A DNA stretch of 64,000 bases from Rhodococcus sp. 4CII (GTDB lineage: Bacteria > Actinomycetota > Actinomycetes > Mycobacteriales > Mycobacteriaceae): the NCBI RefSeq assembly GCF_014256275.1, contig NZ_JACCFE010000002.1, positions 5,994,001-6,058,000 of the forward strand, given 5' to 3'. This document shows, in pieces, positions 1 to 7,743 of the stretch (the first letter of the stretch is position 1; each line of letters opens with the position of its first letter). A program made the translations under genes and the position numbers. The notes under the pieces are model-generated. The model searched no databases and had not been told where the DNA came from. It saw nothing but the letters and a program-made list of their open reading frames with translations.

Positions 1-195
1 CTCATGAATCCGCCCTCACTGCGTTGTGAACGTGCTGATTCGGGGAACGGTACGACCGCCGGCGGGGATCGCGAAGAGTTGCAGTGTGTTGCAATTCGAT
101 GCCGCCGGTGTGACGTTCACCGGCGGATAGCTGGTTTGGCCGGATCTGCGGGTACCTTCGAAGGGAAAGATTGGTTCGATCTGGGGGAGTGAGGC

Positions 196-837
196 ATGGC
201 ACGCATACGCACGGCGGCCGAAGCTGAGATCAACGCCGCCGAGCAGATGCAGAAGCTCGGGTACGGCGACGCCACAGCGCTACTCGGAGGCGCGGACGGC
301 GGCATCGACGTCTACTCCTCGCGCGCGTACGCGCAGGTGAAGTGGCGGGGCGGCAGCGCAGGCAAGGCGGACCTCGCGAACCTCTACGACACCCGCGGAA
401 CCAGTCACGCCCGCAAACTCCTGTACTTCTCCGCCCCCGGATACACCGACGACGCCGTCGACTACGCGGACACGGTGGGCATCGCCCTGTTCCGGTGCGA
501 GCCCGACGGCGAAACCCCGCCCGTCGGCGCGCACGCCCCGAAACTGGTGGCGGCCGCGCGTAACTCGACGGTTGCGGTGGCCCCGTCCCCGCCGCCCCCA
601 CCGGAATCCGAGTCGCCGGCGCGCATCGTCGCCCGCAACGCCTGGGCCATGGTCGCAGGCTTCTTCGGCGCGCACTGGCAACTGCTCGGCGCCGTCATCT
701 GCACGATCGTCCTCATGATCGCCCCCTTCGGCGAAGGGAACGTCGGGCTGCGCGTCTTCGCGACCATCCTCGCTGTCGTCGGCGCGCCGGTCTTCTGGCT
801 CCTCTTCTTCCAGCGGCGGCACGCGAAGGACCGATAA
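196..837 (+). CDS. Mrr-like restriction endonuclease domain protein with C-terminal membrane anchor
   Basis: This 213-residue protein carries a type IV restriction (Mrr-like) nuclease fold. An N-terminal Glu (E11) is followed by a GGxDGGIDV motif (D38) and, nine residues later, QVK (Q47, K49), which is the D...QxK catalytic signature of Mrr enzymes. A proline/serine linker (about 118-140) leads to two hydrophobic segments (about 152-178 and 185-205) and a basic tail, so the nuclease domain should face the cytoplasm at the membrane. Related domains cleave modified or foreign DNA, but a defence role here is inference. It stands alone, convergent with ribH, and its stop codon touches a 44-bp palindrome. 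Nothing recognisable lies in bases 1-195. Confidence 0.75.
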   Translation: MARIRTAAEAEINAAEQMQKLGYGDATALLGGADGGIDVYSSRAYAQVKWRGGSAGKADLANLYDTRGTSHARKLLYFSAPGYTDDAVDYADTVGIALFRCEPDGETPPVGAHAPKLVAAARNSTVAVAPSPPPPPESESPARIVARNAWAMVAGFFGAHWQLLGAVICTIVLMIAPFGEGNVGLRVFATILAVVGAPVFWLLFFQRRHAKDR

Positions 838-881
838 CACGAGAAACCGCCGCCGGTACGTACCGGCGGCGGTTTCTCGTG
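838..881. terminator. Perfect palindrome, bidirectional terminator
   Basis: A 44-bp perfect inverted repeat with 22-base arms (each beginning CACGAGAAACCGCCGCCGG) lies directly after the nuclease stop codon, between two convergent genes. As RNA it forms a very stable hairpin with A/T-rich outer pairs (GAGAAA/TTTCTC), which suits termination in both directions. Confidence 0.8.
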
Positions 882-903
882 GTGGGTTCGGAGGAGGCGA
901 ATT

Positions 904-1365
904 TCAGTTCGCGGCCGGCAGCGACTTCAGCGATGTGACGGTGGCGACGCAGGCCCGGGCGGCCTCGGCGCCCTTCTTGACGAAGTGCTCACGGAAGTAC
1001 GTGAGGTGCTCCTCGTGCTCGTGGAAGTGGTGCGGCGTCAGCACAACCGAGAAGACCGGCACATCCGTGTCGAGTTGCACGCGCATGAGTCCGTCGATGA
1101 CCGCGGTCGCGACGAACTCGTGCCGGTAGATGCCACCGTCCACGACGAGTGCCGCGGCGACGACGGCGTCGTAACGTCCAGTGAGCGCGAGCCGGCGTGC
1201 GTGCAGCGGGATCTCGAACGCGCCCGGAACCTCGAAGAAGTCCAGCTCGTCCTTGGAATACCCCAGCGTGGTCACCTCGTCGGTGAATCCCTCGCGCGCG
1301 CGGTCGACGATGTTGCGGTGCCATGTGGCCTGGATGAACGCGATCCGTCCCTGACTCTCACTCAT
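904..1365 (-). CDS. ribH: 6,7-dimethyl-8-ribityllumazine synthase, type II (RibH2-like)
   Basis: Lumazine synthase joins 5-amino-6-ribitylaminouracil and 3,4-dihydroxy-2-butanone 4-phosphate in the penultimate step of riboflavin synthesis. The 153-residue protein has the family blocks in order: an N-terminal strand ending in QATWH, VPGAFEIPL, a VVDGGIYRHEFVA segment and VVLTPHHFHEHEEH. The GGIYRHEFVATAVIDG and TPHHFHE blocks match my memory of the Brucella/Mesorhizobium RibH2 subclass rather than the icosahedral RibH of rib operons. No other rib gene is nearby, so it is probably a second, stand-alone copy. The start at ATG 1365 has only a weak ribosome binding site. Confidence 0.88.
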   Translation of the reverse strand: MSESQGRIAFIQATWHRNIVDRAREGFTDEVTTLGYSKDELDFFEVPGAFEIPLHARRLALTGRYDAVVAAALVVDGGIYRHEFVATAVIDGLMRVQLDTDVPVFSVVLTPHHFHEHEEHLTYFREHFVKKGAEAARACVATVTSLKSLPAAN

Positions 1366-1388
1366 GGTCTGAAACTACTGCACCGGTG

Positions 1389-1901
1389 TCAGCGCTGTGA
1401 ACGGGGCAGTGCCGTCGACCGACCCCACCCCGAGTCGTCGGTGAGGTGCTCGAGCAGCGGCTGAATGCGGTACGGCAGCGGGCTGGTCAATGCGATCGTG
1501 GTGGTCGAATGCGTGATGCCGGGCAGGTTCGCGATCTTCTCGAGCAACTTCTGCAGTTCCGCGTGCGTAGACGTGGCCACCCGCACCAGCAGGTCTTCGC
1601 GACCGGTGGTCGCGTGGATCTCGATGACCTCCGGCAGGTCGACGAGACGGTTGCCGACGGCGGTCAGCTTGCCCTGCTCGAGTTCCAGCCCGACGAACGC
1701 CTGAATGGGAATCCCGACCTCGGCGAGGTCGAGGTTGGGGCGGAAGCCGGTGAGCAATCCGCTGGTCTCCATCCGCTTCATCCGGGACTGCACGGTGTTG
1801 CGGGCGACGCCCAGCGAGTTGGCGAGTTCGGCCACGCTCATGCGTGAGTCCTTGCCGAGCAGTCCGAGCAACTGCACGTCGAGCTTGTCGATGCTGAGCA
1901 C
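1389..1901 (-). CDS. Lrp/AsnC family transcriptional regulator
   Basis: A 170-residue AsnC/Lrp protein. The N-terminal winged helix (about 1-60) includes LDVQLLGLLGKDSRMSVAEL and a recognition helix around VARNTVQSRMKRM. A RAM ligand-binding domain follows (about 68-145) with the typical GREDLLVRVAT strand. The GTG start at 1901 is supported by GGAGG eight bases upstream. It is divergent from the 2-oxoacid:ferredoxin oxidoreductase and amino-acid dehydrogenase genes, so it most likely senses an amino acid (Leu/Val/Phe type) and controls their breakdown. The regulatory target is inferred from position; the family is clear. Confidence 0.88.
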   Translation of the reverse strand: MLSIDKLDVQLLGLLGKDSRMSVAELANSLGVARNTVQSRMKRMETSGLLTGFRPNLDLAEVGIPIQAFVGLELEQGKLTAVGNRLVDLPEVIEIHATTGREDLLVRVATSTHAELQKLLEKIANLPGITHSTTTIALTSPLPYRIQPLLEHLTDDSGWGRSTALPRSQR

Positions 1902-1943
1902 TTTGGGTACCTCCGGGAAGTGACGACCGTCACCTGTTGCGTG

Positions 1944-1955
1944 AACTGATCAGTT
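1944..1955. promoter_or_regulatory. Candidate AsnC operator
   Basis: A perfect 12-bp palindrome, AACTGATCAGTT, lies in the 137-bp divergent promoter region between the AsnC gene and the oxidoreductase gene. Lrp/AsnC proteins usually bind such dyads in their own divergent promoter. The rest of the spacer is A/T-rich compared with its surroundings. Confidence 0.4.
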
Positions 1956-2038
1956 GATGCGATTTGCGTTGACCAAATCATAGAGCAGATAGAGGATCAA
2001 GCTCACGAAATGCTCAACGCGACGGATCGGGAATCGCA

Positions 2039-5000
2039 ATGACTCAGCTAGACGACGCTCGTACCAGTGCAGCATCCTTTGATCTCGCCGACCGATACCG
2101 GGCCGATTCGGGCCCGGTGTTGATGACCGGTGTCCAGGCCATCGCCCGCCAGCTGGTGGAGCAGCACGAACGCGACCGCCGCGCCGGTCTGAACGTCGCG
2201 ACGTTCGTCTCCGGCTACCAGGGCAGCCCCCTCGCCGGTCTCGACCGCACCATCGCCGCCATCCCCACGTTGAGCACCGATCACGACGTCAAGTTCGTGC
2301 CCGGCATGAACGAGGAACTCGCCGCGACGTCCGTCTGGGGAAGCCAGGTCGACCTCCCGCAGGGCGAGCGCACCCACGACGGCGTCGTCGGCGTCTGGTA
2401 CGGCAAGGGTCCCGGCCTCGACCGCGCCAGCGACTCAATCCGGCACGCCGCGATGTACGGCGCCAACGCCCGCGGCGGCGTCCTCGTCCTCGTGGGCGAC
2501 GACCCCAACGCCAAGTCCTCCACCATCCCGTGCGCCAGCGAACGGTCCATGGCCGCGATGGGCATGCCGGTGTTCTTCCCGCGCAACGCCGAGGAGGTCA
2601 TCACCTTCGGCCTCTACGGGGTGGCGCTGTCCCGGATCTCCGGCTGCTGGTCGGGCATGAAGATCGTCGCCGACGTCGCCGACGGACTGTGGACCCTCGA
2701 CCGCGACTTCGCCGACCTCGACATCGTGCTCCCCGAGATCGAATGGAACGGCAAACCGTGGTCGTACCGGCAGCGCGTGCTCGCGTCCCCGCCCGACAGC
2801 ATTTACGCCGAGGCCGACCTGTACGGGCCCCGCTGGGCGATGGTCGAGGCGTTCAACGCCGCCAACGAGATCGACAAGATCGAGGTCAACCCGCGCAGCG
2901 CGTGGCTGGGCATCGCCGCCGTCGGCACCGCCTACGACTCCCTGCGCCAGGCCCTGCTCGACCTCGGGCTCGGCGACTCCCAGCTCGAGGACGCCGGCAT
3001 CCGCATCCTCCGCGTCGGCATGCCGTACCCGCTGGGTGCCGACCAGGTGCGCGAACTCGCCGACGGCGTCGAGCAGGTCCTCGTCGTCGAGGAGAAGATG
3101 CCGTTCGTCGAGTCCCAGCTCAAGGACATCCTCTACGGTGGCACGAGCGCACCCGCCGTACTGGGGAAGAAGAACGCGCAGGGCAAGAACCTGATCCCCG
3201 TCGACGGTGAACTGACCGCCGCCCGCCTCACCGGACCACTGCGACGCGTCCTGAAGGACCGGGTCGCGCTGACCCCGGTCCCGCCGCCGCGCCTCGAGCT
3301 GACCGTCCTCCCGACGTCGCGCACCCCGTACTTCTGCTCCGGCTGCCCGCACAACCGCTCGACCGCGGTGCCCGAGGGATCGATCGCGGGCGGCGGCATC
3401 GGCTGCCACACCCTGGTCACGATGTCCGGCCGCACCGACAGCGCCGTCACGATGCTCACCCAGATGGGCGGCGAGGGCGCGCAGTGGATCGGGCAGGCCC
3501 CGTTCAGCGACGTCAAGCACATGTTCCAGAACGTCGGCGACGGCACCTACTTCCACTCCGGCCAGCTCGCCGTGCAGGCGTGCGTCGCCGCCGGCGTCAA
3601 CATCACCTACAAGGTGCTCTACAACTCCGCCGTCGCGATGACCGGCGCGCAGGACGCCGAGGCCGGACTGACCGTGCCGCAGCTGACCCACAAGCTGGCG
3701 TCCGAGGGCGTCAAGCAGATCATCGTGTGCGCCGAGGACCCCAAGCGACACAAGGGCGCCCACTTCGCCGCCAACACCCTGCTGTGGGACCGCACCCGGC
3801 TCGACGAGGCGCAGCGCGTCCTCCGCGACATCGAGGGCGTCACGGTGCTGATCTTCGACCAGCAGTGCGCCGCCGAGGCGCGCCGCAAGCGCAAGCGCGG
3901 CAAGCTGCCCGCCCGCCGCACCCGCGTCGTCATCAACGAGGCCGTCTGCGAGGGCTGCGGCGACTGCGGCGTCAAGTCCAACTGCCTGTCCGTGCAGCCC
4001 GTCGACACCGAGTTCGGCCGCAAGACCAAGATCGACCAGACCAGCTGCAACACCGACTACTCCTGCCTCGAGGGTGACTGCCCGTCGTTCGTGACGGTCG
4101 AGCTGCCCGAGGAAGGCGCACCGAAGACGTTGCGCGAGATCCCCGTTCCGCCGGAGGTCGGCGACCCCGATCCCGCCGTGTGGACCGGAACGCACAACCT
4201 GTTCATGGCCGGTGTCGGTGGTACCGGCATCGTCACCGTCAACCAGGTGCTCGGCATGGCCGCGCTGCGCGCCGGGCTGCACGTCGAGGGACTCGACCAG
4301 ACCGGTCTCAGCCAGAAGGCCGGACCCGTCACCTCGCACCTGCGGCTCAGCGACCAGAAGACGCGGTCGGGAAGCTCGGCGCCGTCCAACCGGATCAGCC
4401 CCGCGACCGCCGACTGCGTCCTCGCGTTCGACCTGCTGACCGCCGCCGACGCGAAGTACGCCGGCTTCGGCAGCTCCGACCGCACCATCACCGTCGCGTC
4501 GACGAGCCAGACCCCCACCGGCGACATGGTCTACGACCCCGCCGTCCGCTACCCCGACGAGGACAAGCTGCTCGAGCGTCTCGACGTCTCGGCCCGCGAA
4601 CTGACCGCGATCGACGGGCTCGCCGCCGCCACCGCACTGTTCGGCAGCACCGCCGCCGCCAACTTCCTGCTGGTCGGCGCCGCCTACCAGGCCGGCGGAC
4701 TGCCCGTCCCCGCCCGGTTCATCGAGGAAGCCCTCGAGATCAACGGGGTCGCCGTCGAGTCCAACAAGGCCGCATTCCACTGGGGTCGCGTCGCCGTCGC
4801 CGACCGGGAGGCCTTCCTCGCCGCCACCAGCTCGGCGGCCGTGCCGCAGCGCAGCGACACCGTCGTCCCGGCGCACCTGTTCGCCGGATCCACCCTGGGT
4901 GGTGCGACGCGCGAGCTCACCGAACGCCGCGCCGCGAATCTCGTTGCCTTCCAGGGTGACCGCGTCGCCGCCCGCTACATCGCCCTCGTGCAGCAGGCGT

Positions 5001-5551
5001 GGGACGCCGAGCGCGCGCTGGGTACCCGGACCGAGTTCAGCGAGGCCGTCGCCGCCGGACTGCACAAGCTCACCGCCTACAAGGACGAGTACGAAGTGGC
5101 CCGGATGCTCACCGACCAGGCCTTCCTCGACGCCGCCGCCGGCGAGGTCCCCGGCGCCGGCAAGCTGACCTACAAACTGCACCCGCCCGTCCTCAAGGCC
5201 ATGGGCCGCAAGAGCAAGATCGGCTTCGGTCCCCGCTCACACGTGGCGCTCAAGACCCTCGCCAAGGCGAAGTTCCTGCGCGGCACCGCGTTCGACCCCT
5301 TCGGTTACGCCAAGGTCCGTCGTCTCGAGCGTCAACTGCTCGCGCACTACGAGACCACGGTGGCCGGCCTCGTCGCCGACCTGACCGCCGACACCTACGA
5401 CACCGCCACGCTGATCGCCGACGCTCCCGACCTCGTGCGGGGCTACGAGGACGTGAAGCTGCGGAACGTCACCGTCTACCTCCAGCGTCTCGCCGAACTC
5501 GGCGTCGACACCTCCACCATCACCATCGCCACCACTCCGGAAAGGTCCTGA
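2039..5551 (+). CDS. Fused indolepyruvate/2-oxoacid:ferredoxin oxidoreductase
   Basis: A single 1170-residue chain carries the parts usually split between IorA and IorB. The N-terminal pyrimidine-binding region includes GYQGSPLAGLD. A TPP-binding region follows, with CSGCPHN, GIGCHTL and GDGTYFHSG. Next is an iron-sulfur segment (about residues 640-685, CxxCxxC and CxxDYSCLEGDCP). A gamma-type domain from about 720 (MAGVGGTGIVTVNQ) and a C-terminal extension complete the chain. The family decarboxylates aryl or branched 2-oxoacids to acyl-CoA while reducing ferredoxin. The downstream amino-acid dehydrogenase starts 6 bases after the stop and would supply the 2-oxoacid. Length is normal for the fused actinobacterial/proteobacterial form. 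The precise substrate cannot be read from sequence. Confidence 0.9.
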   Translation: MTQLDDARTSAASFDLADRYRADSGPVLMTGVQAIARQLVEQHERDRRAGLNVATFVSGYQGSPLAGLDRTIAAIPTLSTDHDVKFVPGMNEELAATSVWGSQVDLPQGERTHDGVVGVWYGKGPGLDRASDSIRHAAMYGANARGGVLVLVGDDPNAKSSTIPCASERSMAAMGMPVFFPRNAEEVITFGLYGVALSRISGCWSGMKIVADVADGLWTLDRDFADLDIVLPEIEWNGKPWSYRQRVLASPPDSIYAEADLYGPRWAMVEAFNAANEIDKIEVNPRSAWLGIAAVGTAYDSLRQALLDLGLGDSQLEDAGIRILRVGMPYPLGADQVRELADGVEQVLVVEEKMPFVESQLKDILYGGTSAPAVLGKKNAQGKNLIPVDGELTAARLTGPLRRVLKDRVALTPVPPPRLELTVLPTSRTPYFCSGCPHNRSTAVPEGSIAGGGIGCHTLVTMSGRTDSAVTMLTQMGGEGAQWIGQAPFSDVKHMFQNVGDGTYFHSGQLAVQACVAAGVNITYKVLYNSAVAMTGAQDAEAGLTVPQLTHKLASEGVKQIIVCAEDPKRHKGAHFAANTLLWDRTRLDEAQRVLRDIEGVTVLIFDQQCAAEARRKRKRGKLPARRTRVVINEAVCEGCGDCGVKSNCLSVQPVDTEFGRKTKIDQTSCNTDYSCLEGDCPSFVTVELPEEGAPKTLREIPVPPEVGDPDPAVWTGTHNLFMAGVGGTGIVTVNQVLGMAALRAGLHVEGLDQTGLSQKAGPVTSHLRLSDQKTRSGSSAPSNRISPATADCVLAFDLLTAADAKYAGFGSSDRTITVASTSQTPTGDMVYDPAVRYPDEDKLLERLDVSARELTAIDGLAAATALFGSTAAANFLLVGAAYQAGGLPVPARFIEEALEINGVAVESNKAAFHWGRVAVADREAFLAATSSAAVPQRSDTVVPAHLFAGSTLGGATRELTERRAANLVAFQGDRVAARYIALVQQAWDAERALGTRTEFSEAVAAGLHKLTAYKDEYEVARMLTDQAFLDAAAGEVPGAGKLTYKLHPPVLKAMGRKSKIGFGPRSHVALKTLAKAKFLRGTAFDPFGYAKVRRLERQLLAHYETTVAGLVADLTADTYDTATLIADAPDLVRGYEDVKLRNVTVYLQRLAELGVDTSTITIATTPERS

Positions 5552-5557
5552 GAAGAC

Positions 5558-6652
5558 ATGAGTCTCACCGCGGAACGTCACGACACCGCACTGCCCGCAA
5601 ACGCCGGAGTGTTCGAGCGCACCGATTTCCCCACCGACACCGCCCACGAGCAGGTGACGTTCTTCCAGGACCCCGCCACCGGACTCAAGGCGATCGTCGC
5701 GATCCACGACACCACCCTCGGACCGGCGCTCGGCGGCACCCGCTTCTACCCCTACGCCGACGAGGCCGCCGCGCTCAAGGACGTGCTGCGCCTGTCGCGG
5801 GGCATGACCTACAAGTCCGCGATCGCCGGGGTCGACCTCGGCGGCGGCAAGGCCGTCATCATCGGCGACCCCGCCACCGGCAAGTCGGAGGCACTGCTCG
5901 AGGCGTACGCCCGCTTCGTCCAGACCCTCGGCGGCCGGTACATCACCGCCGGTGACGTGGGCACCAACTCCGACGACCTCGACGTGATGGGCCGCGCGAC
6001 CGACTACGTCGTCGGACGCAACACGGCCGCCGGCGGGTCCGGCGACAGCGCCCCGATGACCGCGCTCGGCGTCTTCCAGGGCATGCGCGCCGCCGCACAG
6101 GCCAGGTGGGGAACCCCGAGCCTCGCCGGCCGCACCGTCGGCGTCGAGGGCACCGGCAAGGTCGGCTACCAGCTGATCAAGCTGCTGCTCGCCGACGGCG
6201 CGTCGGTGGTCGCCACCGACGTCAACGCCGCCGCCCTCGACCGGGTGGCTCGCGACTTCCCCGAGGTCGCGATCGCATCCACCGTCATCGACCGTGAACT
6301 CGACGTCTACGCGCCCTGCGCGATGGGCGCCACCCTCACCGACGAATCCGTCGCCGCGATCACCGCCGACATCATCTGCGGGGCCGCGAACAACCAGCTC
6401 GCCCACCCCGCGGTCGAGCACGACCTCGGCGACCGCGGCATCACCTGGGTCCCCGACTACGTCGCCAACGGCGGCGGACTCATCCAGGTCGCCGGCGAGC
6501 GCCTCGGCACCTCCGCCGACGACGTCCGCGCGCAGGTCGAGAAGATCTTCGCCACCGTCGTGCAGATCCTCGACGTCGCGAAGCGGGACGGCATCCTCGC
6601 CGGCGCCGCAGCCGACGCCGTCGCCGAGGCCCGGATCGCCGCAGCCCGGTAG
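5558..6652 (+). CDS. Leu/Val/Phe-type amino-acid dehydrogenase
   Basis: A 364-residue Glu/Leu/Phe/Val dehydrogenase that oxidatively deaminates an amino acid to its 2-oxoacid with NAD+. The substrate domain has LGPALGGTRFYPY and the glycine-rich GGGKAV block with its catalytic-site lysines. The cofactor domain has a GVEGTGKVGYQLIKLL Rossmann motif and an APCAMGATL segment. FYPYADEAAALKDVL and GGGKAVIIGDP resemble Streptomyces valine dehydrogenases more than the Rhodococcus Phe dehydrogenase I remember, so valine or leucine is my preference. It forms an operon with the upstream ferredoxin oxidoreductase. Its TAG stop is the first triplet of repeat copy A. Confidence 0.85.
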   Translation: MSLTAERHDTALPANAGVFERTDFPTDTAHEQVTFFQDPATGLKAIVAIHDTTLGPALGGTRFYPYADEAAALKDVLRLSRGMTYKSAIAGVDLGGGKAVIIGDPATGKSEALLEAYARFVQTLGGRYITAGDVGTNSDDLDVMGRATDYVVGRNTAAGGSGDSAPMTALGVFQGMRAAAQARWGTPSLAGRTVGVEGTGKVGYQLIKLLLADGASVVATDVNAAALDRVARDFPEVAIASTVIDRELDVYAPCAMGATLTDESVAAITADIICGAANNQLAHPAVEHDLGDRGITWVPDYVANGGGLIQVAGERLGTSADDVRAQVEKIFATVVQILDVAKRDGILAGAAADAVAEARIAAAR

Positions 6653-6723
6653 GCGGCTCCGCCACCCGTGCGCCTTTCTGGTAGTTCCAGCTACCAAGAA
6701 GGCGCACGGGCGCGAAGCGCCTA
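6650..6723. repeat. 74-bp three-hairpin intergenic repeat, copy A
   Basis: The element opens with TAG (stop of the amino-acid dehydrogenase) and closes with CTA (complement of the stop of the convergent NTF2-like gene). It contains a small hairpin (GGCGG-ct-CCGCC), a long central hairpin (lower stem CCGTGCGCCTT with AAGGCGCACGG, upper stem TGGTAG with CTACCA) and a second small hairpin (GCGC-gaa-GCGC). It differs from copy B by one base in 74. It probably terminates both convergent transcripts. Confidence 0.9.
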
Positions 6724-7134
6724 GGCCGTCAGCCGCCGGTGCAGCTCCCAGGCGTTGCGCTCGACGCGGTTGGATTCGAGCATCCCATCGGCGCGGACGT
6801 TCCACACCGCGGTGCCCGTCAGATGAATGGGCTGCCCGTCGGGTTCGGTGCCCATGAATCCGCGATTGCGGCCGGTCATTTCCCACAGTGATGCGACGCG
6901 GGAACCGTCCGCGTTCTGGAACGTTTCGACGGGGAGGAACTCCAGGTCGTCGACGGTCGACTGAAACTTCAGCACCCATTCCTTGAAGGCGTCTCGGCCG
7001 CGGATCGCCTCGCCGCCGGTGACGATGACGAAATCGTCGACCACGAGCTCGTCGATCGCGTGGGGGTCTTGGGGTGACTGCCACACCCGGGCCCAGAAAT
7101 TCTCGACTGCGTGAACTCCGTGTCGACGGGGCAT
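6721..7134 (-). CDS. SnoaL/NTF2-like family protein
   Basis: A 137-residue single-domain protein of the cone-shaped NTF2/SnoaL superfamily. The N-terminal helix region (VENFWARVWQSPQDPHAIDELVVDDFVI) is followed by the GGEAIRGRDAFKEWV helix and curved-sheet strands ending in AVWNVRADGMLESNRVER. Members are small-molecule isomerases, cyclases or simple binding proteins; no catalytic assignment is possible here. The stop codon is the last triplet of repeat copy A. A GGCTTGG-N5-CCAAG dyad, also found in front of the neighbouring HxlR gene, lies 17-35 bases upstream of the start, so this gene is probably the regulator's target. Confidence 0.7.
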   Translation of the reverse strand: MPRRHGVHAVENFWARVWQSPQDPHAIDELVVDDFVIVTGGEAIRGRDAFKEWVLKFQSTVDDLEFLPVETFQNADGSRVASLWEMTGRNRGFMGTEPDGQPIHLTGTAVWNVRADGMLESNRVERNAWELHRRLTA

Positions 7135-7150
7135 GCGTTTACCTCTCTCT

Positions 7151-7169
7151 GGCTTGGATTTTCCAAGTT
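7151..7169. promoter_or_regulatory. Candidate HxlR operator, site 1
   Basis: GGCTTGG-ATTTT-CCAAGTT, an inverted repeat with a 5-base spacer, lies just upstream of the NTF2-like gene. The same half-sites and spacing recur at 7709-7727 in front of the HxlR gene. Confidence 0.55.
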
Positions 7170-7222
7170 AGCATGGGTATGAAGAGGTCGAGCTCTCGTT
7201 TCTCACGATGTGACCGGCTTCG

Positions 7223-7687
7223 TCAGTCGCCCGTAGGCGCCGGTTCTCCCCGCTGCACGTGCAGGGTCGATGCGGACACGCGTCGACCGTCGTCGGTGAC
7301 GAAGGCCAGGGACACGGCCTCGCCGGTGGTCTCGTCGGTGTACTCGGGGGAGGTGCTCCCCGGGCGCGGCAGGTAGTCGCGACCGAACTGGCCGAGCGCC
7401 CCGATCACGACATGTAACTGCCGTCCCTTCTCGGTCAGCACGTACTCCTGACGTTCCCGCGACCCCGCCCGGCGATACGCGCGGCGCTCGAGGATGCCCT
7501 CGTCGACGAGCAACGCCAGCCGTGCGGTGAGCACATCGGACGCCACACCGAGGCTGCGCGTGAACTCCGAGAATCGGCTGTGACCCCAGAAGGCGTCACG
7601 GACGATGAGCAGCGTCCACCGGTCGCCCAGGACCTCGAGGGCACGCGCGATGGAACAGCGGGCAGGCGTGGCCGAGGACGGGCTCAT
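7223..7687 (-). CDS. HxlR-type winged-helix transcriptional regulator
   Basis: A 154-residue HxlR (DUF24) regulator. The domain begins with CSIARALEVLGDRWTLLIVRDAF, contains the recognition region FSEFTRSLGVASDVLTARLALL, and has the beta-wing ERRAYRRAGSRERQEYVLTEKG. A conserved cysteine sits at residue 11. HxlR proteins often sense electrophiles or oxidants through such a cysteine, but that is family knowledge and not shown here. A dyad operator lies 22-40 bases upstream of the start, identical in half-site and spacing to one upstream of the NTF2-like gene, suggesting autoregulation plus control of that gene. Confidence 0.88.
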   Translation of the reverse strand: MSPSSATPARCSIARALEVLGDRWTLLIVRDAFWGHSRFSEFTRSLGVASDVLTARLALLVDEGILERRAYRRAGSRERQEYVLTEKGRQLHVVIGALGQFGRDYLPRPGSTSPEYTDETTGEAVSLAFVTDDGRRVSASTLHVQRGEPAPTGD

Positions 7688-7708
7688 GCGACGAGAATAG
7701 TCGTGTCA

Positions 7709-7727
7709 GGCTTGGCAGGTCCAAGCC
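7709..7727. promoter_or_regulatory. Candidate HxlR operator, site 2
   Basis: GGCTTGG-CAGGT-CCAAGCC is a perfect 7-5-7 inverted repeat in the promoter of the HxlR gene and matches site 1 at 7151-7169. A shared dyad in front of a regulator and its neighbour is the usual sign of a local operator. Confidence 0.6.
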
Positions 7728-7743
7728 AGCGTCGCGAAGCGTC

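Noticed and set aside
4..192. 62-codon frame at the left edge
   Set aside because: No ribosome binding site, no motif and upstream of a clear gene; treated as intergenic.
2435..5182. 915-codon open frame opposite the oxidoreductase gene
   Set aside because: It mirrors the GC-rich codon bias of the real gene, has a Val/Gly/Asp/Arg-biased low-complexity product and no domain; a shadow frame.
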